Of a DNA stretch of 19,863 bases, positions 9,200 to 17,160 are shown one piece after another; the first letter of the stretch is position 1, and each line of letters opens with the position of its first letter. Origin of the DNA: Clostridium sp. CAG:557 (GTDB lineage: Bacteria > Bacillota > Clostridia > Oscillospirales > Acutalibacteraceae). Under the pieces are notes generated by a model. It was given only the letters and a program-made list of their open reading frames with translations. It had not been told where the DNA came from and made no database searches. A program made the position numbers and the translations under genes. The stretch is taken from positions 30,685-50,547 of the forward strand of contig FR883860.1 in assembly GCA_000435275.1 (NCBI GenBank). Reading direction: 5' to 3'.

Positions 9200-9232
9200 A
9201 AAAAGTCACATTCCCATTGAATGCGACCATTT
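9200..9232 (-). terminator. rho-independent terminator of the glycan operon
   Basis: On the minus strand, a 9-bp stem (GTCGCATTC 9227..9219 with GAATGTGAC 9213..9205, one G-T wobble) closes a 5-nt loop and is followed by five T (9204..9200). An A-run precedes the stem, so it could also work for the other strand. The stem contains the last codons and the stop of the CmpB-family gene. Confidence 0.8.
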
Positions 9233-9622
9233 TTTACAACTTTTTTGATTTACAATATAATCTATAAAAACTCCTAAAAACCCCCACAATGTCGAATAAA
9301 CTAAACTTATTTGTCCTAAAATATTAAGAGGTAATTTTGAATAATCCCAGACATGCATTCCAAAAAACAGATTGACAATACAGCCAATTAAAAATTCTAT
9401 TGAGGAAATAACAAGTGTACCAATCAAGTATTTTTGAAAAAAACTTAAATTTTTGTACTTGTTATAAATTTGACAAAGAGTTAAAAAACACAGTCCACCA
9501 GTAAAAAACATAGTATAATGTGAATATCCTCTCCACATCAGCTCTATAAAAACATAACAGATACCGCTAAAATTAAACATTATAAAATTTCTTTCTACGC
9601 TAGTATACAATATTTCACACAT
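9206..9622 (-). CDS. small CmpB-family (PF06541-like) membrane protein
   Basis: This polytopic membrane protein of 138 residues has about four hydrophobic segments (about 16-30, 36-52, 63-88 and 98-125). The motifs ELMWRG, TGGLCFL, IEFLIGCIVN and VWDYSKLPLNILGQ match the family annotated as 'putative ABC transporter permease' (ABC_trans_CmpB). The function of that family is not established, and it is not a conventional ABC permease. Start choice is uncertain: ATG 9622 has no good ribosome binding site, and an ATG at 9580 would give 124 residues beginning right at the first membrane segment. It is the last gene of the glycan operon, 29 nt after the larger membrane protein, and its final codons lie inside the terminator stem. 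Confidence 0.75.
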   Translation of the reverse strand: MCEILYTSVERNFIMFNFSGICYVFIELMWRGYSHYTMFFTGGLCFLTLCQIYNKYKNLSFFQKYLIGTLVISSIEFLIGCIVNLFFGMHVWDYSKLPLNILGQISLVYSTLWGFLGVFIDYIVNQKSCKKWSHSMGM

Positions 9623-9651
9623 CTTTTCTTTAATTTTTTACTTAATACCTT

Positions 9652-11079
9652 TTACAAATTATTAAATACACCCAATCTGTACTTTTTCATAATATCAACA
9701 CCTTTACGTACCATTTCTGTAGAATTTGCTTGAAATTGCTTTAACTCTTCATCCGGTAGTGTATCAATGTTTATCATCTTTGTTATTAAATCTCTAAAAT
9801 AAGAACATCTGTAAATTGAAATTTCTTGCTCTTTTAAATTAGTTAAAGATATCCCAATAGCAATTATAATCACAGGAAACGTATACAAACAAGCACTACT
9901 AATATTTCTTTTTTCTGAATCTTTTGAATAGTCCATGACAGCTATCGCAAAAATCCAAATAACTCCAATCAAACCTAAAGTTGTATCTACTACATATCTT
10001 GAAGAAGTCATACCTTTTAATCCAAACTCACGAAATCTACTAATATATATGCATCCCATATTACAAAAAGTATAGCAAATCAACATTATTGGCATATAAG
10101 TAATGTTAAAATATTTCTTTTTTAAATAAATAATTATAGAAAATATATAAATAAATAAAAGTACTGAACCAATTATATAATAAGTCTTTGTCTCGTTATA
10201 TTCATTAACTAAATTTTCATGCAAAACACTTGAGCCCAATAGTACAAAAAAAACTTGTGGAAAATTAAGCATTAATTGTTTTATAGAGACATTCAAACCA
10301 GACACTGCACTAACAGTATTACCATTTAAGTATAAAAACATACTAAATACAGATGCACATAATACTGAAACGCTTAACTTATAATCTGCATTTTTTCTTT
10401 TCGTTATCATATTAACAAAAACTATAGCTATAACAGAACCGTTAACTGAAAAACTATATCCAGCAAAAATTAAATTTACCGCCAAAATTAAATAAACAAT
10501 ATATGAAAATAGACTTTTATATCCATAAAATGAACAAAACATTAATTTATCCGTAAATAAAAACGTGATTATAGTAACAAGCACCCTTATCGTAAAAGGT
10601 GTTGCAAATTCAAGAACAAGTATTTCCCATTGATTCAAATTAAACAAAGGAAAAATAATTAATATTCCTAAAATTTGTTTTATAAAATCGCTATAATTTT
10701 TGTTTTTGCTATTTAAACATATCTCTTTTGTGTTCAAAATAAACAAACTATAAAATATAATAGCAGTAATAATCATAATAAAAGTAGCAAAAAAAGTGCT
10801 AACTCGCACATTAAGTTTAAAAAAAATTACGTTAATAACAAATAACATGGTTGTAAGCACACTTTTATGTCCAGCAAATGACTCGTATAATTCGTTAAAC
10901 GTTACACCACCCATAAAGCATTTGTCAACGTAATTATTAATATATCTCCAATAATCCATAACTGGAACATTAATTGTTGCATTAGAAACATAAATTAATT
11001 GAAAAAGAAATAGTAGCCCCAGGACACTAACAAAAATAATATTTTCTTTATACCAATTTACAATTGTTTTCAGCATCAT
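9652..11079 (-). CDS. polytopic membrane protein of unknown function (possible GT-C-like enzyme)
   Basis: A 475-residue integral membrane protein with roughly 11-13 hydrophobic segments. The first one (about 14-32) is followed by an outward loop of about 40 residues holding VMDYWRYINNYVDKC and a later HK. Acidic residues in the first outer loop are typical of GT-C glycosyltransferases and related lipid-linked sugar enzymes, but I do not recognise a defined family. A role as a polymerase, a side-branch transferase or a glycan ligase is inferred only from its place between the glycosyltransferase gene and the end of the operon. AAGGTG lies just before two consecutive ATGs (11079 and 11076), either of which could be the start. 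It begins 11 nt after the stop of the upstream glycosyltransferase gene. Confidence 0.7.
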   Translation of the reverse strand: MMLKTIVNWYKENIIFVSVLGLLFLFQLIYVSNATINVPVMDYWRYINNYVDKCFMGGVTFNELYESFAGHKSVLTTMLFVINVIFFKLNVRVSTFFATFIMIITAIIFYSLFILNTKEICLNSKNKNYSDFIKQILGILIIFPLFNLNQWEILVLEFATPFTIRVLVTIITFLFTDKLMFCSFYGYKSLFSYIVYLILAVNLIFAGYSFSVNGSVIAIVFVNMITKRKNADYKLSVSVLCASVFSMFLYLNGNTVSAVSGLNVSIKQLMLNFPQVFFVLLGSSVLHENLVNEYNETKTYYIIGSVLLFIYIFSIIIYLKKKYFNITYMPIMLICYTFCNMGCIYISRFREFGLKGMTSSRYVVDTTLGLIGVIWIFAIAVMDYSKDSEKRNISSACLYTFPVIIIAIGISLTNLKEQEISIYRCSYFRDLITKMINIDTLPDEELKQFQANSTEMVRKGVDIMKKYRLGVFNNL

Positions 11080-11090
11080 TTTTTCACCTT

Positions 11091-14000
11091 TTAAAAAATA
11101 TTTTTAAAAATTTTTTTTGTATATTCATCAGAAAAATATTTGCTTAGATATTCATGGTATTTCGAGACAGCTTTTTCAGCTAAATCATCATTTTTATAAT
11201 AATTTATAACTTTTCGGGCAAATTCACTTGGCTCTTCAGTTGCATCAACATAATTTTCAATATCATATAAGCCTTCAACGCCTATTGGAGTCGATACTAT
11301 CGGGATTTTTTTGTATATAGCTTCAATGGTTTTCCCTTTTACACCTGCACCAAATCGCAGTGGAATCACACAAACTTTACACTGCTGATAATATTCGTCA
11401 AGCATGTTATCAGAAACAAAACCTGTTACAATTATATTCTTTGAAGCTAGTTTACGGATTTTTTCTGTAGGGTTAGAACCTGCCACTATAAACTTGCAGT
11501 CAGGAATTTCTCTCAAAATGTTTGGCCAAATTTCTTTTACAAACCATAAAACCGCATCTTCATTTGGCTTATGATTAAATCCGCCAACAAACAATATATC
11601 TTTTCTGCCAGAAAGGCTTACCGATTCATAGTTAAATTCATCAAAAATAAAAATCGGCGTAACAACAGCCTTTGAACTTGGGAAATAGCCATCAATAATC
11701 TTTTTTTCATCAGAACTAAATGTAACAACTACATCTGATTTTTCCATTAAATCCAACTCAACTTTTTTCCAATAATCTGAAGACGCTTTTAACTTAGGAT
11801 TTTTAGTTAACTCATATTCTCTGAACTCGCGTAAAAAGTGCAAGTCGTGAACATAATAAACTATTTTCGCATTTGTATTCTGCTTAATAAAGTCGATATA
11901 TTTTTTAGAAATATGTGGTCTACTAAGCACTACAGTATCTATATACTGGGCATTTTCTTTAATCCAGCCCTTCCAACCAAACATATATTTTTTTCCATAA
12001 AGGACCTCTATTCCAAGGTCTTCCAAAGTTTTAGTATATTTTTCGTATTTTAAAAAGTTATCTCCGATAAATTTGATATTATAACCAAGTTCAACCATCA
12101 ACTTCAAATGCTGATATGTGGCTCTAGAACCGGCATCTTTATCGAAAGTTGGTACATAATGGTCCACAAACAATATACATTTTTTATTTTTTGAGCGGTC
12201 TCTTGCCAAAAAAACATTTTTTCCATTTTCAAAATGATTTTCTTTTAAAACATGTTCCCATTTTTCGTAAAATTTGCTTTTATTTTCAACCTGATATGCC
12301 TTTACTCCATTAGAAGTGTCTGTTCCGTTAGACATCCCTTCAAAATGCACCACAACAGATTCCGGCTGATAAACAACCTTATAGCCATGTTTTCGAACTT
12401 CAAAAGCCAAATCGCTATCTTCATAATAAGCCGGAACAAAGCGTTCATCAAATCCACCTATTTCATCCCAAAGTGACTTTAAAATTAAAATACTTGCTCC
12501 AGAAATATAATCGACTTCTTTCACATAATTAAACTCTGCTGCCATAGGGCTTTTTCCACGGCCATAATTCCATGCGCTGGCGTCATTCCAAAAAATCCCT
12601 CCAGCTTCCTGCAAAAGTCCATTTGGATATACCAATTTAGACCCTACCATGCCTATTTTTTCGTCATTTTCAATCAAGCTAAGCAGACTCGACAGCCAGC
12701 CTCTTTGCACACTAGTATCATTGTTTAAAAAATGAATGTGCCTTCCTCTTGCAAATTGGGCCGCATTATTACAATTTAGAAGAAATCCTAAATTCTTTTT
12801 ATTATGAATAACTCTCAAATTTTCGATAACAGTCTCTATTTCACTAGTTTTGTCAGTAGAAACATCATCGGCCAGAATGACCTCATATTTTATACCCCTA
12901 GTGTGATTTATTATGGATTTTATGCAATTGTAAGTATAGTGAAACTGATTATAAACCGGAATAATTATTGATACTAAAGGTTCATCACATTTTGGTAACG
13001 TCAATTTTTCAAATTCCGTCTTATTTAAGTCAACTGGGTCAAAGACAAAACTGCCCTTTTCCTCATCCACTAAACCTATTTTTTCGCTTAAAGAATAAAT
13101 ATTTCCCTGTTTTATCATCAAAAACACATTTCTAATGTTACTTGGAGTTAATTTCTTGAGGTAATTCACAGGATTGCAAATCATTTTAATTGTTAACTTC
13201 AAAATAAACCTTCTGTGCGAACCTGGTGGAATTATAAAGCCTTCTAATTTATAAAACTTCTCTAACATTTTATGGCCTCTTGAATTGTAAACACGTTCCA
13301 ACTCATCTTTAACGTCCCTCGCTTTTGCCTGCTCTAACATCAAACTTTTTTCAAGCTTATCATTTTCATTATCCAAAGTATAAATTTCTTCTTCCAATTT
13401 TTTATTTTCCTCAAGCAAACTGTTATTTTTCTCATTCTGTTCATGATTTTCGATTGCCCAGCGCATTAACTTTTCGTATTTATTTTCACTATAAATATTA
13501 ACTACGTTATTTAAATTTCGTGGCAAAATCTCATCTGAGCACAATGCCACTATGTAATCAGAATTTTCTGGATTTACAGCACCTTCAAAACGCGCGTTTT
13601 TTACATTATCAGAGAAAACGATATTACTGATTTCAAATTTTTGCCCAAAAAACTTAATACTTTTAAAGCATTTTTCTAGAAAGCTTTTGAAATCATCAAA
13701 AGAAAACTCTGACAAATGAAAATGATTTTTGACTCTGTTCTTATACACTTCTTTGTTCGGAGTAGAAATTATAAAAATGCCATCTTTTTTCAAAATTCTC
13801 TTCACTTCAGACAAAAATTTTTCCTGTTTTTGCGTATCAACGTGCTCTATTGTTTCAAATGAAACAACAACATCAAAAAAATCACTCTCAAATGGTAATT
13901 TTTCTATATTTGCAACCGCAAAATTTACATTTTTTGCACTATAATTACTTTCAGCATAAGAAATTGCCTCTTTAGAAATGTCTATTCCAAAAACTCTCTC

Positions 14001-14165
14001 AGCTGACTGCGCTAATAACGCCGTCCCATATCCAGTTCCACAGGCAGCATCCAAAACTTTTTTGTTTTTAACCAAATCACTTGCAAAAATATATCTGTTC
14101 ATGTGTTCAACTTCTAGTTCCAAATCGACTTTGCCAGGCACCAATCTTTCACCAGTAAAATCCAC
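11091..14165 (-). CDS. methyltransferase - coiled coil - GT2 - GT4 fusion protein
   Basis: This 1024-residue cytoplasmic protein appears to join four parts. Residues 1-210 form a class I SAM methyltransferase (VLDAACGTGYG 37-47, IDIS 61-64, FDVVVSFETIEHV about 97-109). Residues about 235-296 are a charged coiled coil. A basic, partly amphipathic stretch (about 297-365) includes IPPGSHRRF. Residues 397-650 are a GT2 transferase (VSIIIPVYNQ, ADD 432-434, NNDTS 481-485 as the metal-binding DxD equivalent, YYEDSDLAFE with E582/D583). Residues 660-1024 are a GT4-like transferase (GGFNHKPNED 861-870, GAGVKGKTIEA 939-949). The likely role is extension and O-methylation of an exported surface glycan. 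The GTG start has AGGAGG (14178..14173) 7 nt upstream. It sits downstream of the ABC exporter genes. Sugar specificity is not visible. Confidence 0.88.
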   Translation of the reverse strand: MDFTGERLVPGKVDLELEVEHMNRYIFASDLVKNKKVLDAACGTGYGTALLAQSAERVFGIDISKEAISYAESNYSAKNVNFAVANIEKLPFESDFFDVVVSFETIEHVDTQKQEKFLSEVKRILKKDGIFIISTPNKEVYKNRVKNHFHLSEFSFDDFKSFLEKCFKSIKFFGQKFEISNIVFSDNVKNARFEGAVNPENSDYIVALCSDEILPRNLNNVVNIYSENKYEKLMRWAIENHEQNEKNNSLLEENKKLEEEIYTLDNENDKLEKSLMLEQAKARDVKDELERVYNSRGHKMLEKFYKLEGFIIPPGSHRRFILKLTIKMICNPVNYLKKLTPSNIRNVFLMIKQGNIYSLSEKIGLVDEEKGSFVFDPVDLNKTEFEKLTLPKCDEPLVSIIIPVYNQFHYTYNCIKSIINHTRGIKYEVILADDVSTDKTSEIETVIENLRVIHNKKNLGFLLNCNNAAQFARGRHIHFLNNDTSVQRGWLSSLLSLIENDEKIGMVGSKLVYPNGLLQEAGGIFWNDASAWNYGRGKSPMAAEFNYVKEVDYISGASILILKSLWDEIGGFDERFVPAYYEDSDLAFEVRKHGYKVVYQPESVVVHFEGMSNGTDTSNGVKAYQVENKSKFYEKWEHVLKENHFENGKNVFLARDRSKNKKCILFVDHYVPTFDKDAGSRATYQHLKLMVELGYNIKFIGDNFLKYEKYTKTLEDLGIEVLYGKKYMFGWKGWIKENAQYIDTVVLSRPHISKKYIDFIKQNTNAKIVYYVHDLHFLREFREYELTKNPKLKASSDYWKKVELDLMEKSDVVVTFSSDEKKIIDGYFPSSKAVVTPIFIFDEFNYESVSLSGRKDILFVGGFNHKPNEDAVLWFVKEIWPNILREIPDCKFIVAGSNPTEKIRKLASKNIIVTGFVSDNMLDEYYQQCKVCVIPLRFGAGVKGKTIEAIYKKIPIVSTPIGVEGLYDIENYVDATEEPSEFARKVINYYKNDDLAEKAVSKYHEYLSKYFSDEYTKKIFKNIF

Positions 14166-14238
14166 AAAAAAACCTCCTAAAAAATTAATATAAAATTTGC
14201 AGGTAATAATTTATTTAAAGCTCAGAAAAATCAAATTT

Positions 14239-14970
14239 TTAAGCACCAGATTCATATGCGTCACAAACTGTTTTGGTATCACCAATCATTTTTATCTTGC
14301 CCTTATCTAGCCACATAACTCTCGTGCATAATCTGCGAATCTGTTCCAGCGCGTGAGAAACTATTAAAACCGTAGTTCCGCCCTGCATGAGAGCATTTAT
14401 TCGCTGCTCGCATTTTTGCTGAAACAAAAAATCTCCGACAGATAAAATTTCATCCACGATTAAGATGTCAGGCTTTACCATCGTAGCCACCGCAAAACCT
14501 ATTCTTGCAACCATTCCGGAAGAATAATTTTTCATTGGTACGTCCAAAAATTCTCTAAGCTCCGAAAATTCAACAATTTCATCAAATTTTTCACTTATCA
14601 TCTGGTTTGAAAAACCCAAAACAGAACCATTTAAAAAAATATTTTCACGCGCAGTCAAATCCAAATCGAAACCAGCACCCAACTCGATTAAAGGGGCTAT
14701 CGAGCCATGGACTTTTACCGTTCCTACTGTCGGTTTCAATATGCCAGAAATAGTCTTTAAAAGTGTGCTTTTTCCGGACCCATTATGTCCTACAATTCCG
14801 AAAACTTCGCCCGGTTTTATGTTTACACTTACCTTATCAAGCGCAGTGAAATCCTCGTACATAAGCTGACGTTTTGCCAATTTTATAAAATATTCTTTCA
14901 AATTATCAATTTTTTCTTTGCTCATATTAAAATGCATTTCAACATTTTTTATTTCTATAATATTTTCCAA
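14239..14970 (-). CDS. polysaccharide ABC exporter ATPase (Wzt/TagH type)
   Basis: This 243-residue nucleotide-binding subunit powers glycan export together with the adjacent permease. It has Walker A GHNGSGKST (61-69), a LIELGAGFDLDLTARENI segment typical of Wzt/TagH/RfbE-type ATPases, signature NYSSGM, Walker B DILIVDE and an H-loop VSHA. The protein ends right after the ATPase fold (CDAYESGA) and lacks the C-terminal carbohydrate-binding domain found in Wzt proteins that recognise capped O-antigens. The start is TTG 14970, with AAGGTGA just upstream and only 15 nt after the permease stop, so translation is probably coupled. The permease-ATPase order is the same as in tagGH. Whether the substrate is a teichoic acid or another glycan cannot be decided from this gene. 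Confidence 0.93.
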   Translation of the reverse strand: MENIIEIKNVEMHFNMSKEKIDNLKEYFIKLAKRQLMYEDFTALDKVSVNIKPGEVFGIVGHNGSGKSTLLKTISGILKPTVGTVKVHGSIAPLIELGAGFDLDLTARENIFLNGSVLGFSNQMISEKFDEIVEFSELREFLDVPMKNYSSGMVARIGFAVATMVKPDILIVDEILSVGDFLFQQKCEQRINALMQGGTTVLIVSHALEQIRRLCTRVMWLDKGKIKMIGDTKTVCDAYESGA

Positions 14971-14985
14971 AGTCTCACCTTAACC

Positions 14986-15762
14986 TCAAATATAAAGAAT
15001 AAATTTATCTTGCTTTCTTTTAAAGAATAACAGTCCAATAAACAACGTTCCAAACGCGATTGCAGCGCAGATCAAGTTCACAGTCAAATTTGGTACAGTA
15101 TTATACATAAGCACATCTCTGAAATATTTTACATAATGAAACATCGGATTTAGATGCATAATTGCCTTTATTTTATCATTTAATATATCGTAAGGATAAA
15201 CAATTGGAGTAAAATAATTCCAAGCAGTAAGCAAAACAGAATAAAGATGAACTATATCTCTAAAAAATACACTCATAGCAGATAAAATCATTCCCAAACC
15301 GATTGAAAATACCAATGTATAAAATACAGGAATTGGAAAAAGCAGAATTGTCCAATGAACCGGATATCCAAAAATTATATACATAATCGCAACAGCAATC
15401 ATCGAAAAAAGAAAATTTATAAATCCAAACATACATTTTTCAAGTGGAAATATATATTTGGGTATATACACTTTTTTTATAAGGCTGCTTGAATCTAAAA
15501 TCGACGTCATAGAACTATTTGTTGTTTCTGCAAGCATATTAAACAACGTTGAACCGGTTAAATAATAAACCGGGAAATTTTCTACGCTAACTTTAAATAT
15601 GCTCGAAAAAACCGCCGAAATAACAAGCATCATTAACAAAGGGTTCAAAACGCTCCATAAAATACCTAAAATCGAACGCCTATATTTTAATTTTACATCT
15701 TTTACTATCAGGTTTTTAAGAAGATATTTATATCTCCCAAAAGTTTTTATACGTGCTCTCAA
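14986..15762 (-). CDS. polysaccharide ABC exporter permease (Wzm/TagG type, ABC-2)
   Basis: This 258-residue ABC-2 permease has an N-terminal cytoplasmic amphipathic segment followed by RDVKLKYRRS-like sequence (here KDVKLKYRRSILGILWSVLNPL), the hallmark of Wzm/TagG proteins, and six hydrophobic segments. LIKKVYIPKYIFPL and the late LNPMFHYVKYFRDVL motif also fit. It forms the membrane channel for lipid-linked glycan with the ATPase encoded next. The start is TTG 15762, with AAGGAG 8 nt upstream. It is the first gene of the operon, about 30 nt from the predicted transcription start. Confidence 0.94.
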   Translation of the reverse strand: MRARIKTFGRYKYLLKNLIVKDVKLKYRRSILGILWSVLNPLLMMLVISAVFSSIFKVSVENFPVYYLTGSTLFNMLAETTNSSMTSILDSSSLIKKVYIPKYIFPLEKCMFGFINFLFSMIAVAIMYIIFGYPVHWTILLFPIPVFYTLVFSIGLGMILSAMSVFFRDIVHLYSVLLTAWNYFTPIVYPYDILNDKIKAIMHLNPMFHYVKYFRDVLMYNTVPNLTVNLICAAIAFGTLFIGLLFFKRKQDKFILYI

Positions 15763-15799
15763 AAAATTCGCTCCTTATATTTCTAAAATTTCATATTAA

Positions 15800-15828
15800 A
15801 TTATACCATACTCTTTTTTAAAGTTAAA
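15800..15828 (-). promoter_or_regulatory. extended -10 promoter of the glycan operon
   Basis: On the minus strand TGGTATAAT (15808..15800) is a perfect -10 box with the TG extension. The -35 element at 17 nt spacing (TTTAAC, 15828..15823) is weak, as is common for extended -10 promoters. Transcription would start near 15793. Confidence 0.6.
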
Positions 15829-15835
15829 GGCTTAG

Positions 15836-15864
15836 TTTACACCGGATGAAGTTTGAGTTATAAT
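15836..15864 (+). promoter_or_regulatory. promoter of the GHL10-like gene
   Basis: TTTACA (15836-15841), a 17-nt spacer and TATAAT (15859-15864) match the sigma-A consensus at 11 of 12 positions. Transcription starts near 15871, about 20 nt before the ATG. The -35 boxes of this and the opposing glycan-operon promoter lie about 7 bp apart, so one regulator bound here could affect both. Confidence 0.7.
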
Positions 15865-15891
15865 AAAATAAATCTTAAAAGGATGGTAAAA

Positions 15892-17160
15892 ATGAAAAAC
15901 AAACCGTTAATTATTGCTTCAATTTCACTAATCGCTGCAATTTTTTTATCCGCTAGCGTAAAATCCAACTCAAACAAAATAAGTGCAGAGTTGCCGCCAG
16001 ATGCCGAAAGTAAACCAACTTTCTCTTCTGTCTCGGCTTCTAATAATCAGGAAATGCGCGCTGTTTGGGTACCATTTATGTCACTTAACATGAAAGATAC
16101 TGACTACTCTGAAGCTGCTTTTAAAACAAAATTTGACAACATAATTGAAGAATCTTTAGCCCATAACATGAATACTTTAATCGTTCACGTAAGGCCTTTT
16201 AATGATGCATTATACCCGTCGGATTATTTTCCATGGTCACATTTAATTTCTGGCGAACAAGGAAAAAATCCCGAATTTGACCCACTCGACTACATGATAA
16301 CTGCAACTCACAAAGCAGGTCTTCAATTTCATGCCTGGATAAATCCTCTAAGAATTCAAATAAACAACATGCCCTCACTGTGTGAATCAAACGTGTATTA
16401 CTCATTAAAAAACGGCAGCAATCCTGAAGACATAATCATGGAAACTTCCAACGGTAAATATTTAAATCCAGCATATCCAAATGTGCGCGAATTAATTATC
16501 AACGGAGTCAAGGAAGTTGTAGAAAAATATCCTGTTGACGGCGTGCAATTCGATGACTACTTCTACCCAGATATAGTAAATGTAATTAATGGAGAATTTT
16601 TCGTAACAGTTAATGCAGAAGTTGACAAAATTGCCTATGGAAATTATTGTAATCTTCCAGAAAATAATCAGCCTCTTTCTCTTGAAAAATGGCGATTTGC
16701 AAATATTAACGCTCTTATTTCTGGTGTATACAGCGCAATAAAAAGTATAAATTCAAATGTTGTTTTTGGCATTTCTCCTGGCGGAAATATTAATAATCAG
16801 GCAAAAATTGGTGCTGATATTTTAACTTGGTGTAACACACCTGGATACATTGATTATATTTGCCCTCAAATATATTTCAGCCCTGACCATCCAAAGTTAC
16901 CATCTACAACAGCTTTTGCTTCATGGAAAAATATTGTGGGATGCGACAAAGTTAAGCTATATTTTGGCTTGGCTGCATATAAGGCCGGCAGCGAAACCGA
17001 CGATTTTGGCACTTGGAAAAATCATGACGATATCTTAAAGACACAAGTCGAACAAGGCAGACACCTTGGTTGTGATGGTTTCATGTTTTTCTCATTCGAA
17101 GATTTCAAAAAGCCACGTGCAAGTCTAGAATTACAAAACGTAAAGGCTATTCTAAATTAA
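15892..17160 (+). CDS. secreted GHL10-family (DUF187) glycoside-hydrolase-like protein
   Basis: At 422 residues, it has an N-terminal export signal or membrane anchor (about 5-22, no lipobox Cys) and a spacer rich in Ser, Asn and Pro. The catalytic-like TIM-barrel domain starts at MRAVWVPF (55-62). Family motifs are VHVRPFNDALYPS (98-110), FHAWINPLR (146-154), LNPAYPNVRE (191-200) and VDGVQFDDYFYP (215-226), where D221 and D222 are candidate active-site acids. Family members are thought to cleave cell-wall or surface glycans, but substrates are mostly unknown. AAAAGGA (15877-15883) 8 nt before ATG 15892 sets the start; the frame is open from a TTG at 15853, but that lies upstream of the predicted transcription start. 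It is divergent from the glycan operon. Its 3' end overlaps mtaB by 9 bp. Confidence 0.9.
   Translation: MKNKPLIIASISLIAAIFLSASVKSNSNKISAELPPDAESKPTFSSVSASNNQEMRAVWVPFMSLNMKDTDYSEAAFKTKFDNIIEESLAHNMNTLIVHVRPFNDALYPSDYFPWSHLISGEQGKNPEFDPLDYMITATHKAGLQFHAWINPLRIQINNMPSLCESNVYYSLKNGSNPEDIIMETSNGKYLNPAYPNVRELIINGVKEVVEKYPVDGVQFDDYFYPDIVNVINGEFFVTVNAEVDKIAYGNYCNLPENNQPLSLEKWRFANINALISGVYSAIKSINSNVVFGISPGGNINNQAKIGADILTWCNTPGYIDYICPQIYFSPDHPKLPSTTAFASWKNIVGCDKVKLYFGLAAYKAGSETDDFGTWKNHDDILKTQVEQGRHLGCDGFMFFSFEDFKKPRASLELQNVKAILN

Noticed and set aside
14166..14172. Run of seven T between the ribosome binding site and GTG of the fusion gene, a possible phase-variation tract
   Set aside because: Short homopolymers of this size are common throughout this AT-rich window, and nothing else suggests slippage control.
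15853..15891. TTG start for the GHL10-like gene
   Set aside because: It overlaps the -10 box and lies upstream of the expected transcription start; the ATG at 15892 has a well-placed AAAAGGA.
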